Shown: positions 11,371 through 22,500 of the stretch, one piece after another
Position numbering within the stretch: the stretch's first letter is position 1
Layout: the number at the start of each line of letters is the position of its first letter
Assembly: GCA_016169945.1 (NCBI GenBank)
Contig: JADLSH010000324.1
Location: 24,441 to 88,440, forward strand
DNA length: 64,000 nt
Origin: Trachythela sp. YZ-2020
Taxonomy: Eukaryota > Cnidaria > Anthozoa > Malacalcyonacea > Clavulariidae
Direction of reading: 5' to 3'
Notes under the pieces: model-generated
Seen by the model: the letters and a program-made list of their open reading frames with translations, nothing else
Database searches by the model: none
Told to the model about the DNA's origin: nothing
Program-made: the position numbers and the translations under genes

Positions 11371-11839
11371 ATTTGGATGCTCTATAAACTGGCTATACAG
11401 CAAGTCAAGGGCACAGGTTTAGTCAGGGTTGAGAAACGTCAGTGTGCTTGATAGGCTCGTGTAAGTTGAGATCGGTTGATTCTCTCCTGTGCTTTGAGGG
11501 TTTTCTACCGGTATTGCAGGGATAATATGTGGCATAATAGGGTTCTAGCTCAGTTCATTGTTTTGCATGCACTGAGGTGGGACAATCTCAACCTTGATTT
11601 TATAAAGTCTCAACAAACAAATTTCATCTCAACACTGAAACTGCAGTGAGTTTTGACACTCATCAATTACCCAAACTTTAATGAAGCAAAGCACATAATT
11701 AAATGTTCACAAGGGACATTGACAAATAGTTTGATTTGACTTTTCGTGTTAAATGTTCATATTAGCCTAGTAATACCACTGATATAGTAATACTAGTATA
11801 TCCCATGAACTTTGCACTATCCTTGGGATCTCTGAGTTC

Positions 11840-12115
11840 AAATTGGTGGCACAGTGGTTAGTGCATGTGTCTTTCACTACTGTGCCCAGGCTTTGATTCC
11901 TGGAATATGTAGTTGTCTGATTATGATTTTGCCTAGGTTATGGGTCACTATATAAATGTGAAAATTTATCACGTATTGGGTATTTGACAATGTTTTTTTA
12001 CCCATACCAAGGGGAATTTGACGATGATTTTCACCCACATAGGGGATTCGCCAAGGGAGGGGATGACCTCAGTTGGAATTGACTCCTACATTATGGTACC
12101 AATAAAGTTGTTAAA
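11840..12115 (+). mobile_element. tRNA-derived SINE
   Basis: A pol III A-box-like TGGCACAGTGGTTAGTGC at about 11847 is followed at a tRNA-like distance by a B-box-like GGCTTTGATTCCTGG at 11889-11903. The body then runs through a region with GGGTATTTGAC and GGGGAATTTGACGATG and ends near ACCAATAAAGTTGTTAAATG. The layout of tRNA-like head, unrelated body and A-rich end is that of a SINE. No clear target duplication was found. Confidence 0.6.
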
Positions 12116-12382
12116 TGCATGTAAAAATGCATAGCCATCTTAAACACAACATGATTATTTACCAATTCAAATCATATGGACTATATATATACTGTATAGT
12201 ATATAAAATTGATTTTGAAAATGATTCCAATTTTGGCGCCAATATTTCAAATTAACAGTATTTATAACGGTCAAATAGACAAAGCATGTAAATGATATAT
12301 ATACGAAGCATTGTTTGATGTATTCTTGAAATGATAACTGTATAAACACATAAATATATACACTGTTAAACGTTTTACTTAC

Positions 12383-12604
12383 ACTGCAAGCCTTGGGCAC
12401 TTTCTGTATATTTTGCCCGGTTTGTCTGACTCGTCTCCCAGTATTTGTTCGGCCCATGATCTCGATCTTCTCGTTAATACTCTTTAACGCATTCTCATTC
12501 CTGGTCACAGTATTGGCCATTTGTTCTCTGAGGAGCCTGTTTTCTTCTACGACATTTTGCAACAGCAAAACATACTGGTCTGGTAGGGAAACGCCGGTGG
12601 TCAT
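12383..12604 (-). CDS. First exon of the second minus-strand gene (coiled-coil protein)
   Basis: ATG at 12604 sits in a good context (TCAAAATGACC). The exon encodes 74 residues and ends in phase 0 at 12383 before GTAAGT. The protein starts MTTGVSLPDQYVLLLQNVVE and continues ENRLLREQMAN, a leucine heptad pattern predicting a short coiled coil, then a basic stretch GRRVRQTGQNIQK. This suggests a dimerising nuclear protein, but no named domain is recognised. Reading on past the donor gives a low-complexity hydrophobic tail, which supports the splice site. It probably splices to the exons at 10285-10179 and 8129-7716, with further small exons not found. It lies head-to-head with the kinase gene, 558 bp away. 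Confidence 0.5.
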
Positions 12605-13162
12605 TTTGATATTTCAGCTGGCTAGTGTTAGTACTGTGACTGCATGTGAGAGCTATAAAGCGTCGTAAAAGGATTTCGAACCTCGATACGGTAGTTCAAA
12701 ACATCTGCAGTTTATAATTGAGCGCCATATAATCCGATCACAAGTCATTCTATTGGTTGTAGAATATTTTCACAGTAGGAATCTTTCGTTGTATCATGTT
12801 TCTTCTGTACACTAGGGAGGTCACACACATGTACATCAAATCCCATTTGCCCCAAAAGCAGTGAGCAAAGTACAGATTTGGCTTGTTAACGTATACTAAC
12901 TAATTTGAAAATTGATTCCGTGCATAGTTCTTCTACAATGATGAACAGCCATTGTTTACATCGATCAGTCGATCAAACAGACTGTCAGACACAGCCTACG
13001 GGGGACAGTTACCCGACCGGGCCTGTTTAAAAAAGCGCGCGCGCGCGGGAAGGATAAGATCATATTCACTGTTGTGCATAGCACGAACGACAGTTTGATA
13101 CGCGCAAAGACGCAAAATTCTGTAAAGCTTTTGGTGGTATACTTTGCGCAAAGCCGGTTGAA
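12605..13162. promoter_or_regulatory. Shared divergent promoter region (inferred)
   Basis: This 558-bp interval separates the start codons of the minus-strand coiled-coil gene (12604) and the plus-strand kinase gene (13163). It contains a purely alternating GCGCGCGCGCG tract at about 13035-13047, capable of Z-DNA, and otherwise no box I can defend. The promoter function follows only from the divergent arrangement. Confidence 0.35.
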
Positions 13163-13548
13163 ATGGCACATTTTAACCAGCCATCCCACACAGCGAGTGA
13201 CGCACTTGCTATTAGTGGAATGCGCAGCCGTCTGGACGCTACAATCCCAGTGCCAACAAAGGCTGCACAGAATATTTGTTTACCTGCCAAGCAACGACGT
13301 CTTTCAAGACCAAATAACGCGGAAGAACTGCGTCTTAAACGCCGCAGACGTAATAAAAAGTTGCGAGAAAAAAATCGCAAAGAGTCTAGAAGTGCCAAAC
13401 AAAGGCGAATAAAAGAGAAATTAAGGAATCAGATCGAGAACGAGCTCAAAGCCACAACCCGTACAGCAGCATCTCAACTACGGTCCAGGGCAAACTATTA
13501 TTGGAGAAAGTGGAAAGAAGAAAGATCCTTGCGTACGACTAGCTGTGT
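13163..13548 (+). CDS. Kinase exon 1 (basic N-terminal region)
   Basis: ATG at 13163 opens 128 codons plus two bases, ending at 13548 before GTAAGT. The protein has an uncharged start, then a long basic helix-prone stretch (ELRLKRRRRNKKLREKNRKE, then AKQRRIKEKLRNQIENEL), resembling a nuclear localisation signal or a bZIP-like basic coil without a clear leucine zipper. This is the only copy with the 5' 63 bases and a usable ATG. The downstream copies at 16451 and 19268 begin at the base equivalent to 13226. Long ORFs on the opposite strand here are shadows. Confidence 0.65.
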
Positions 13549-16500
13549 GTAAGTATCTATAGGAATTGTATATATTGGTTAATACTGTACAGGATAAACA
13601 TTAAACAAGTCAGTTGGGCGGTCTGTAGCTGGATGGCTTTCATGTTTAACACTGTTTTTTACAGTATAAATTGTTAGCAAATAATTACTTTGTACTTTAA
13701 TTTAATACAAGCTTTTAATACTATATAATGCTTATTATAAACCAGGAGCGATGGGGTAGCTGAAGCCATCATAATACTGTAAAAGTGCAGAAACGTTTGT
13801 AAGATCTGGTGATAATTTCCCCCCCCCCAAAAGGCCCCTGATTTGCCTGCCTACTATCAGTCCTCCTGGCTTAGCATTTATAGGCTATTTTACCCCTGGG
13901 TATATTTGGTATAAATGTTATAATTACCTGAAAAATATCTATTTCTTTTGTATTGAAATGCTATGATTGAATTGTCCAAGAATGACCCATCAGACACCAG
14001 GGGCCATTAGGGGGGTGATGCCCCACAATAATTTCTCAAATCCTTTATGATACCTGACTCACTTTGTAACAAAGCTGTATTAATTATTTGAAAAAGCCTT
14101 GATAGGTTACAATTTAGGCAGATTTGCATGGTATTTAAGCAAAAAGGTTTAGGATCGCAACCCCAATATTTCACAAACTGTCCACCCCTAATATTTCACG
14201 AAGTGTCCAATACTGCCTTTACTCAGTCACATACAGTGCTCTCTCAATCCTGGTGCATCTGGGCGCATTGCCAGCTATGATGGGCAGAATGGGCTAACAA
14301 TAAGAGACATTATGGCAGATAGTTTTGTTAACCAATTAACTGGCAGTACTCTACCAGTGACGACTAAAATTGTCTGGTATTAGACAAAATAAAGTACTAC
14401 AGTAGTTCGCATTGGGTTTATAATTATAATTCCTTTTTAAGGATATTGTTTAATTTAGTTTGTAATTAGTGGTAAATATTATATCTGTTTTTATATTTTG
14501 TAGATCTGCTTTCCATGAAATTGAGCTGGCTAATTTGAAGGAATTTTCAGAAAATAAAGGTGACAACATAATCGGAGAAGGAACATTTGGTATCTGCGCG
14601 AAAAAATATTACCGAGGGTTTGTGGTTGCTGTGAAGCAGTTTAAAGGCAAAACTAGCAGAGCTGATATCGAACAAGAAGCCGTGATGATCAAGTCATTTG
14701 ATCACCAATGTATGAAAATGTTTATAATTTTGATAATATTGAGTTTTAATATATTACTATATATCATATGATGGAATTCTTATTGTGTAGTAATACATTG
14801 CACAGCTTGAAAGCTCATCAGTATTAATTAGTAATTGGACATGGTACATTAGTTAAATGTGCATAAAGAGAACTTTAATTAAGGCACAATGATTTTACAC
14901 TTTGATGTATTAGACATGTTTAACATTTTTATGTTAGACAGCCTAGAGTAAAATAATAAAGCAGGGTGCACCGGGGTGCGTTGTGCCTTAATGGGTTAAG
15001 GTGGTCCCCGGATCTGCTCTTCAGATCGATACATGTAGCGTCATTTTGTGATATATAGTTTTCGCCTATGTCTGTATGTTTAGTCGTATTTATTTTACTA
15101 TATACAGGGTTCTCCGCAGTAATGTGAGCAGGGCAGGTAAAAGAGGTGTCTGAACAGGATCCCGGCATGATCCCCCGGAAAATTTTGAAATCTGAAGTCT
15201 CTGAAATTCCATTTTCGGGATTTTGAGGGAAGATATAAGCTTTCATAGGTTTCAAAATATATCATAACAATAAAACGTCATATCAATTATAAAACACAAC
15301 ACTGTTTTACACAAAACTGTGTTTACAACAAAAAGCTACTACACAAACTCTAAGATTTTTTTGCACTTCACTTGGTTGAACTAGAATACTGGGTTTGGTG
15401 GATAATCCAAGTGAGTAGATATACACACAATTTAAGAGCTAACCAGGAACGGTTGCGAAAAATGCAACACTAGGTCCTCTCGCAGGAATTGAACCCACGG
15501 CCCTGCGATTCCGGTGCAGCGCTCTAACCAACTGAGCTACAGAGGTCAGTTGCTGAGCTGTAACCGTAAGTTATGTAGATATAGGTTAAAAAATTGAAGT
15601 TTACCTTATCACAACCCGCACACCCGATAACCTATATATACAGAACTTACGGTTGGAACTGGCCTCTGTAGTTCAGTTGGTTAGAGCGCTGCACCGGAAT
15701 CGCAGGGCCGTGGGTTCAATTCCTGCCAGAGGACCTAGTGTTGCATTTTTCGCAACCGTTCCTGGTTAGGTCTTAAATTGTGTATATATCTACTCACTTG
15801 GATTATCCACCAAACCCAGTACACAAACTCTAGGAGTCTCGGAGCGGTAAACAATAGTTGTGGAAACAGTACATTTTTACCGGTTACCACCTGATAAGGA
15901 GAACCCTGTGTATACATTCTTGTGCAGTCTCACTGTTAGTCTATGGTGTGAAAAGATTAACCCATTAGCTGTCGATGTGCCCGGAGTTAAATATCATCTT
16001 GCATTGGACACAGTTAAATGCTTGTAAGGTAGGTCATCTAAAAAAGATGGCCTTTAAAGGGGTGGGCCATGCAAAAAATATTAGCAAAAGGAGATGGGCC
16101 ACATCAAAACTGTACAATGTCTGTTACAAAAATGTCACCCTGAAAAATATCATTATTTACGGGTGGACCAATGGGAAAATGTTGAGTTTGAAGGGGTGGA
16201 CCATGCAAAAGATTTGAGACAGCTCAAGAAATTCCAGCCATCAACCCTCCCCTCTCCCAGATAGATAACAAATGATCCCTTTGATACCGGTACTATTACT
16301 GTAATATGCAAATATACTGTGCTTAAAATCTGTTCCTGATTTTATTATATGTTTTCTTTAAATAAGGTCTACCTTTTCTATTTGGTGTCCATGTTCAATC
16401 CAAACCATATGCATTGGTTACTGAATTCCATGGAATTGGTGGTGAATTCCAGCCGTCTGGACGCTACAATCCCAGTGCCAACAAAGGCTGCACAGAATAT

Positions 16501-19500
16501 TTGTTTACCTGCCAAGCAACGACGTCTTTCAAGACCAAATAACGCGGAAGAACTGCGTCTTAAACGCCGCAGACGTAATAAAAAGTTGCGAGAAAAAAAT
16601 CGCAAAGAGTCTAGAAGTGCCAAACAAAGGCGAATAAAAGAGAAATTAAGGAATCAGATCGAGAACGAGCTCAAAGCCACAACCCGTACAGCAGCATCTC
16701 AACTACGGTCCAGGGCAAACTATTATTGGAGAAAGTGGAAAGAAGAAAGATCCTTGCGTACGACTAGCTGTGTGTAAGTATCTATAGGAATTGTATATAT
16801 TGGTTACTGTACAGGATAAACAAGTCAGTTGGGCGGTCTGAAGCTGGATGGCTTTCATGTTTAACACTGTTTTTTACAGTATAAATTGTTAGCAAATAAT
16901 TACTTTGTACTTTAATTTAATACAAGCTTTTAATACTATATAATGCTTATTATAAACCAGGAGCGATGGGGTAGCTGAAGCCATCATAATACTGTAAAAG
17001 TGCAGAAACGTTTGTAAGATTTGGTGATAATTCTCCCCCCCCCCCCAAAATGCCCCTGATTTGCCGGCCTACTATCAGTCCCCTGGCTTAGCATTTATAG
17101 GCTATTTTACCCCTGGGTATATTTGGTATAAATGTTATAATTACCTGAAAAATATCTATTTCTTTTGTATTGAAATGCTATGATTGAATTGTCCAAGAAT
17201 GACCCATCAGACACCAGGGGCCATTAGGGGGGTGATGCCCCCCACAATAATTTCTCAAATCCTTTATGATACCTGACTCACTTTGTAACAAAGCTGTATT
17301 AATTATTTGAAAAAGCCTTGATAGGTTACAATTTAGGCAGATTTGCATGGTATTTAAGCAAAAGGTTTAGGATCGCAACCCCAATATTTCACAAACTGTC
17401 CACCCATAATATTTCACGAAGTGTCCAATACTGCCTTTACTCAGTCACATACAGTGCTCTCTCAATCCTGGTGCATCTGGGCGCATTGCCAGCTATGATG
17501 GGCAGAATGGGCTAACAATAAGAGACATTATGGCAGATAGTTTTGTTAACCAATTAACTGGCAGTACTCTACCAGTGACGACTAAAATTGTCTGGTATTA
17601 GACAAAATAAAGTACTACAGTAGTTCGCATTGGGTTTATAATTATAATTCCTTTTTAAGGATATTGTTTAATTTAGTTTGTAATTAGTGGTAAATATTAT
17701 ATCTGTTTTTATATTTTGTAGATCTGCTTTCCATGAAATTGAGCTGGCTAATTTGAAGGAATTTTCAGAAAATAAAGGTGACAACATAATCGGAGAAGGA
17801 ACATTTGGTATCTGCGCGAAAAAATATTACCGAGGGTTTGTGGTTGCTGTGAAGCAGTTTAAAGGCAAAACTAGCAGAGCTGATATCGAACAAGAAGCCG
17901 TGATGATCAAGTCATTTGATCACCAATGTATGAAAATGTTTATAATTTTGATAATATTGAGTTTTAATATATTACTATATATCATATGATGGAATTCTTA
18001 TTGTGTAGTAATACATTGCACAGCTTGAAAGCTCATCAGTATTAATTAGTAATTGGACATGGTACATTAGTTAAATGTGCATAAAGAGAACTTTAATTAA
18101 GGCACAATGATTTTACACTTTGATGTATTAGACATGTTTAACATTTTTATGTTAGACAGCCTAGAGTAAAATAATAAAGCAGGGTGCACTGTGGTGCGTT
18201 GTGCCTTAATGGGTTAAGGTGGTCCCCGGATCTGCTCTTCAGATCGATACATGTAGCGTCATTTTGTGATATATAGTTTTCGCCTATGTCTGTATGTTTA
18301 GTCGTATTTATTTTACTATATACAGGGTTCTCCGCAGTAATGTGAGCAGGGCAGGTAAAAGAGGTGTCTGAACAGGATCCCGGCATGATCCCCCGGAAAA
18401 TTTTGAAATCTGAAGTCTCTGAAATTCCATTTTCAGGATTTTGAGGAAGATATAAGCTTTCATAGGTTTCAAAATATATCATAACAATAAAACGTCATAT
18501 CAATTATAAAACACAACACTGTTTTACACAAAACTGTGTTTACAACAAAAAGCTACTACACAAACTCTAAGATTTTTTTGCACTTCACTTGGTTGAACTA
18601 GAATACTGGGTTTGGTGGATAATCCAAGTGAGTAGATATACACACAATTTAAGAGCTAACCAGGAACGGTTGCGAAAAATGCAACACTAGGTCCTCTCGC
18701 AGGAATTGAACCCACGGCCCTGCGATTGCGGTGCAGCGCTCTAACCAACTGAGCTACAGAGGTCAGTTGCTGAGCTGTAACCGTAAGTTATGTAGATATA
18801 GGTTAAAAAATTGAAGTTTACCTTATCACAACCCGCACACCCGATAACCTATATATACAGAACTTACGGTTGGAACTGGCCTCTGTAGTTCAGTTGGTTA
18901 GAGCGCTGCACCGGAATCGCAGGGCCGTGGGTTCAATTCCTGCCAGAGGACCTAGTGTTGCATTTTTCGCAACCGTTCCTGGTTAGGTCTTAAATTGTGT
19001 ATATATCTACTCACTTGGATTATCCACCAAACCCAGTACACAAACTCTAGGAGTCTCGGAGCGGTAAACAATAGTTGTGGAAACAGTAAATTTTTACCGG
19101 TTACCACCTGATAAGGAGAACCCTGTGTATACATTCTTGTGCAGTCTCACTGTTAGTCTATGGTGTGAAAAGATTAACCCATTAAAGAAATTCCAGCCAT
19201 CAACCCTATGTTCAATCCAAACCATATGCATTGGTTACTGAATTCCATGGAATTGGTGGTGAATTCCAGCCGTCTGGACGCTACAATCCCAGTGCCAACA
19301 AAGGCTGCACAGAATATTTGTTTACCTGCCAAGCAACGACGTCTTTCAAGACCAAATAACGCGGAAGAACTGCGTCTTAAACGCCGCAGACGTAATAAAA
19401 AGTTGCGAGAAAAAAATCGCAAAGAGTCTAGAAGTGCCAAACAAAGGCGAATAAAAGAGAAATTAAGGAATCAGATCGAGAACGAGCTCAAAGCCACAAC

Positions 19501-22500
19501 CCGTACAGCAGCATCTCAACTACGGTCCAGGGCAAACTATTATTGGAGAAAGTGGAAAGAAGAAAGATCCTTGCGTACGACTAGCTGTGTGTAAGTATCT
19601 ATAGGAATTGTATATATTGGTTACTGTACAGGATAAACAAGTCAGTTGGGCGGTCTGAAGCTGGATGGCTTTCATGTTTAACACTGTTTTTTACAGTATA
19701 AATTGTTAGCAAATAATTACTTTGTACTTTAATTTAATACAAGCTTTTAATACTATATAATGCTTATTATAAACCAGGAGCGATGGGGTAGCTGAAGCCA
19801 TCATAATACTGTAAAAGTGCAGAAACGTTTGTAAGATTTGGTGATAATTCTCCCCCCCCCCAAAATGCCCCTGATTTGCCTGCCTACTATCAGTCCCCCC
19901 CCCTGGCTTAGCATTTATAGGCTATTTTACCCCTGGGTATATTTGGTATAAATGTTATAATTACCTGAAAAATATCTATTTCTTTTGTATTGAAATGCTA
20001 TGATTGAATTGTCCAAGAATGACCCATCAGACACCAGGGGCCATTAGGGGGGTGATGCCCCCCACAATAATTTCTCAAATCCTTTATGATACCTGACTCA
20101 CTTTGTAACAAAGCTGTATTAATTATTTGAAAAAGCCTTGATAGGTTACAATTTAGGCAGATTTGCATGGTATTTAAGCAAAAAGGTTTAGGATCGCAAC
20201 CCCAATATTTCACAAACTGTCCACCCCTAATATTTCACGAAGTGTCCAATACTGCCTTTACTCAGTCACATACAGTGCTCTCTCAATCCTGGTGCATCTG
20301 GGCGCATTGCCAGCTATGATGGGCAGAATGGGCTAACAATAAGAGACATTATGGCAGATAGTTTTGTTAACCAATTAACTGGCAGTACTCTACCAGTGAC
20401 GACTAAAATTGTCTGGTATTAGACAAAATAAAGTACTACAGTAGTTCGCATTGGGTTTATAATTATAATTCCTTTTTAAGGATATTGTTTAATTTAGTTT
20501 GTAATTAGTGGTAAATATTATATCTGTTTTTATATTTTGTAGATCTGCTTTCCATGAAATTGAGCTGGCTAATTTGAAGGAATTTTCAGAAAATAAAGGT
20601 GACAACATAATCGGAGAAGGAACATTTGGTATCTGCGCGAAAAAATATTACCGAGGGTTTGTGGTTGCTGTGAAGCAGTTTAAAGGCAAAACTAGCAGAG
20701 CTGATATCGAACAAGAAGCCGTGATGATCAAGTCATTTGATCACCAATGTATGAAAATGTTTATAATTTTGATAATATTGAGTTTTAATATATTACTATA
20801 TATCATATGATGGAATTCTTATGATGAAATGTAGTAATACATTGCACAGCTTGAAAGCTCATCAGTATTAATTAGTAATTGGACATGGTACATTAGTTAA
20901 ATGTGCATAAAGAGAACTTTAATTAAGGCACAATGATTTTACACTTTGATGTATTAGACATGTTTAACATTTTTATGTTAGACAGCCTAGAGTAAAATAA
21001 TAAAGCAGGGTTCACCGGGGTGCGTTGTGCCTTAATGGGTTAAGGTGGTCCCCGGATCTGCTCTTCAGATCGATACATGTAGCGTCATTTTGTGATATAT
21101 AGTTTTCGCCTATGTCTGTATGTTTAGTCGTATTTATTTTACTATATACAGGGTTCTCCGCAGTAATGTGAGCAGGGCAGGTAAAAGAGGTGTCTGAACA
21201 GGATCCCGGCATGATCCCCCGGAAAATTTTGAAATCTGAAGTCTCTGAAATTCCATTTTCGGGATTTTGAGGGAAGATATAAGCTTTCATAGGTTTCAAA
21301 ATATATCATAACAATAAAACGTCATATCAATTATAAAACACAACACTGTTTTACACAAAACTGTGTTTACAACAAAAAGCTACTACACAAACTCTAAGAT
21401 TTTTTTGCACCTCACTTGGTTGAACTAGAATACTGGGTTTGGTGGATAATCCAAGTGAGTAGATATACACACAATTTAAGAGCTAACCAGGAACGGTTGC
21501 GAAAAATGCAACACTAGGTCCTCTCGCAGGAATTGAACCCACGGCCCTGCGATTCCGGTGCAGCGCTCTAACCAACTGAGCTACAGAGGTCAGTTGCTGA
21601 GCTGTAACCGTAAGTTATGTAGATATAGGTTAAAAAATTGAAGTTTACCTTATCACAACCCGCACACCCGATAACCTATATATACAGAACTTACGGTTGG
21701 AACTGGCCTCTGTAGTTCAGTTGGTTAGAGCGCTGCACCGGAATCGCAGGGCCGTGGGTTCAATTCCTGCCAGAGGACCTAGTGTTGCATTTTTCGCAAC
21801 CGTTCCTGGTTAGGTCTTAAATTGTGTATATATCTACTCACTTGGATTATCCACCAAACCCAGTACACAAACTCTAGGAGTCTCGGAGCGGTAAACAATA
21901 GTTGTGGAAACAATAAATTTTTACCGGTTACCACCTGATAAGGAGAACCCTGTGTATACATTCTTGTGCAGTCTCACTGTTAGTCTATGGTGTGAAAAGA
22001 TTAACCCATTAGCTGTCGATGTGCCCGGAGTTAAATATCATCTTGCATTGGACACAGTTAAATGCTTGTAAGGTAGGTCATCTAAAAAAGATGGCCTTTA
22101 AAGGGGTGGGCCATGCAAAAAATATTAGCAAAAGGAGATGGGCCACATCAAAACTGTACAATGTCTGTTACAAAAATGTCACCCTGAAAAATATCATTAT
22201 TTACGGGTGGACCAATGGGAAAATGTTGAGTTTGAAGGGGTGGACCATGCAAAAGATTTGAGACAGCTCAAGAAATTCCAGCCATCAACCCTCCCCTCTC
22301 CCAGATAGATAACAAATGATCCCTTTGATACCGGTACTATTACTGTAATATGCAAATATACTGTGCTTAAAATCTGTTCCTGATTTTATTATATGTTTTC
22401 TTTAAATAAGGTCTACCTTTTCTATTTGGTGTCCATGTTCAATCCAAACCATATGCATTGGTTACTGAATTCCGTGGAATTGGTGGACAATGTGTTACCA

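Larger units (their letters stand above)
15341..15834. mobile_element. Head-to-head SINE pair forming a 430-bp inverted repeat (copy 1)
   Basis: The left arm starts at 15388 (ACTGGGTTTGGTGGATAATC) and the right arm ends with its complement at 15820. Each arm contains a tRNA-like sequence, minus strand on the left and plus strand on the right, and the arms are nearly identical. Outside, ACACAAACTCTAAG (15341-15354) and ACACAAACTCTAGG (15821-15834) form a near-perfect 14-bp direct repeat, and a T7 run follows the left one. This looks like a single retroposition event with an A-tail on the minus strand and a target duplication, meaning that the dimer moved as one unit or that a second copy formed inside the first. 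Confidence 0.65.
13226..16450 (+). repeat. Kinase-array unit 1 (3225 bp)
   Basis: The unit runs from the middle of exon 1 (AGCCGTCTGGACG) through intron 1, exon 2, the SINE pair and the first 76 or so bases of exon 3, and then returns to the same exon 1 base. It is almost identical to units 2 and 3, so the duplication is recent, kept alike by conversion, or an assembly effect. Intron 1 contains poly-C tracts of differing length (near 13820, 17040 and 19852) and TTAACCC-type MITE pieces. Confidence 0.9.
18558..19051. mobile_element. Head-to-head SINE pair (copy 2)
   Basis: Duplicate of the element at 15341-15834, offset by 3217 bp, including both 14-bp flanking repeats. It arose by duplication of the kinase unit, not by a new insertion. 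Confidence 0.65.
16451..19267 (+). repeat. Kinase-array unit 2 (2817 bp)
   Basis: Nearly identical to unit 1 but about 400 bp shorter. After TTAACCCATTA near 19184 it lacks the stretch equivalent to 15967-16224 and then also 16249-16390, so the exon 3 acceptor is gone from the next junction. The A and C runs vary by a few bases. Confidence 0.9.
21385..21878. mobile_element. Head-to-head SINE pair (copy 3)
   Basis: Duplicate of the element at 15341-15834, offset by 6044 bp, with both arms and both flanking direct repeats present. Confidence 0.65.
19268..22486 (+). repeat. Kinase-array unit 3, ending in the intact exon 3
   Basis: Same organisation as unit 1, including the stretch missing between units 2 and 3. 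Near 22486 the sequence continues into genuine exon 3 instead of returning to exon 1, so this is the 3' end of the array. Confidence 0.85.

Noticed and set aside
12393..12668. Plus-strand ORF opposite the coiled-coil exon
   Set aside because: It is a shadow of the minus-strand exon, which has a better start context, a heptad pattern and a donor site.
13066..13398. Minus-strand ORFs opposite kinase exon 1 and its copies
   Set aside because: They are shadows of the basic coding exon (arginine codons read backwards give serine/leucine-rich frames) and lack splice or start support.
14929..15255. Minus-strand ORF of about 108 codons repeated in each kinase unit
   Set aside because: It crosses MITE fragments and intron sequence, its length changes between units through single-base differences, and it has no recognisable domain.
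15474..15734. Functional tRNA gene pair
   Set aside because: Position 33 of the anticodon loop is not T, the loop differs between copies, and the sequences are embedded in a longer duplicated SINE body. They are kept only as tRNA-like features with low confidence.
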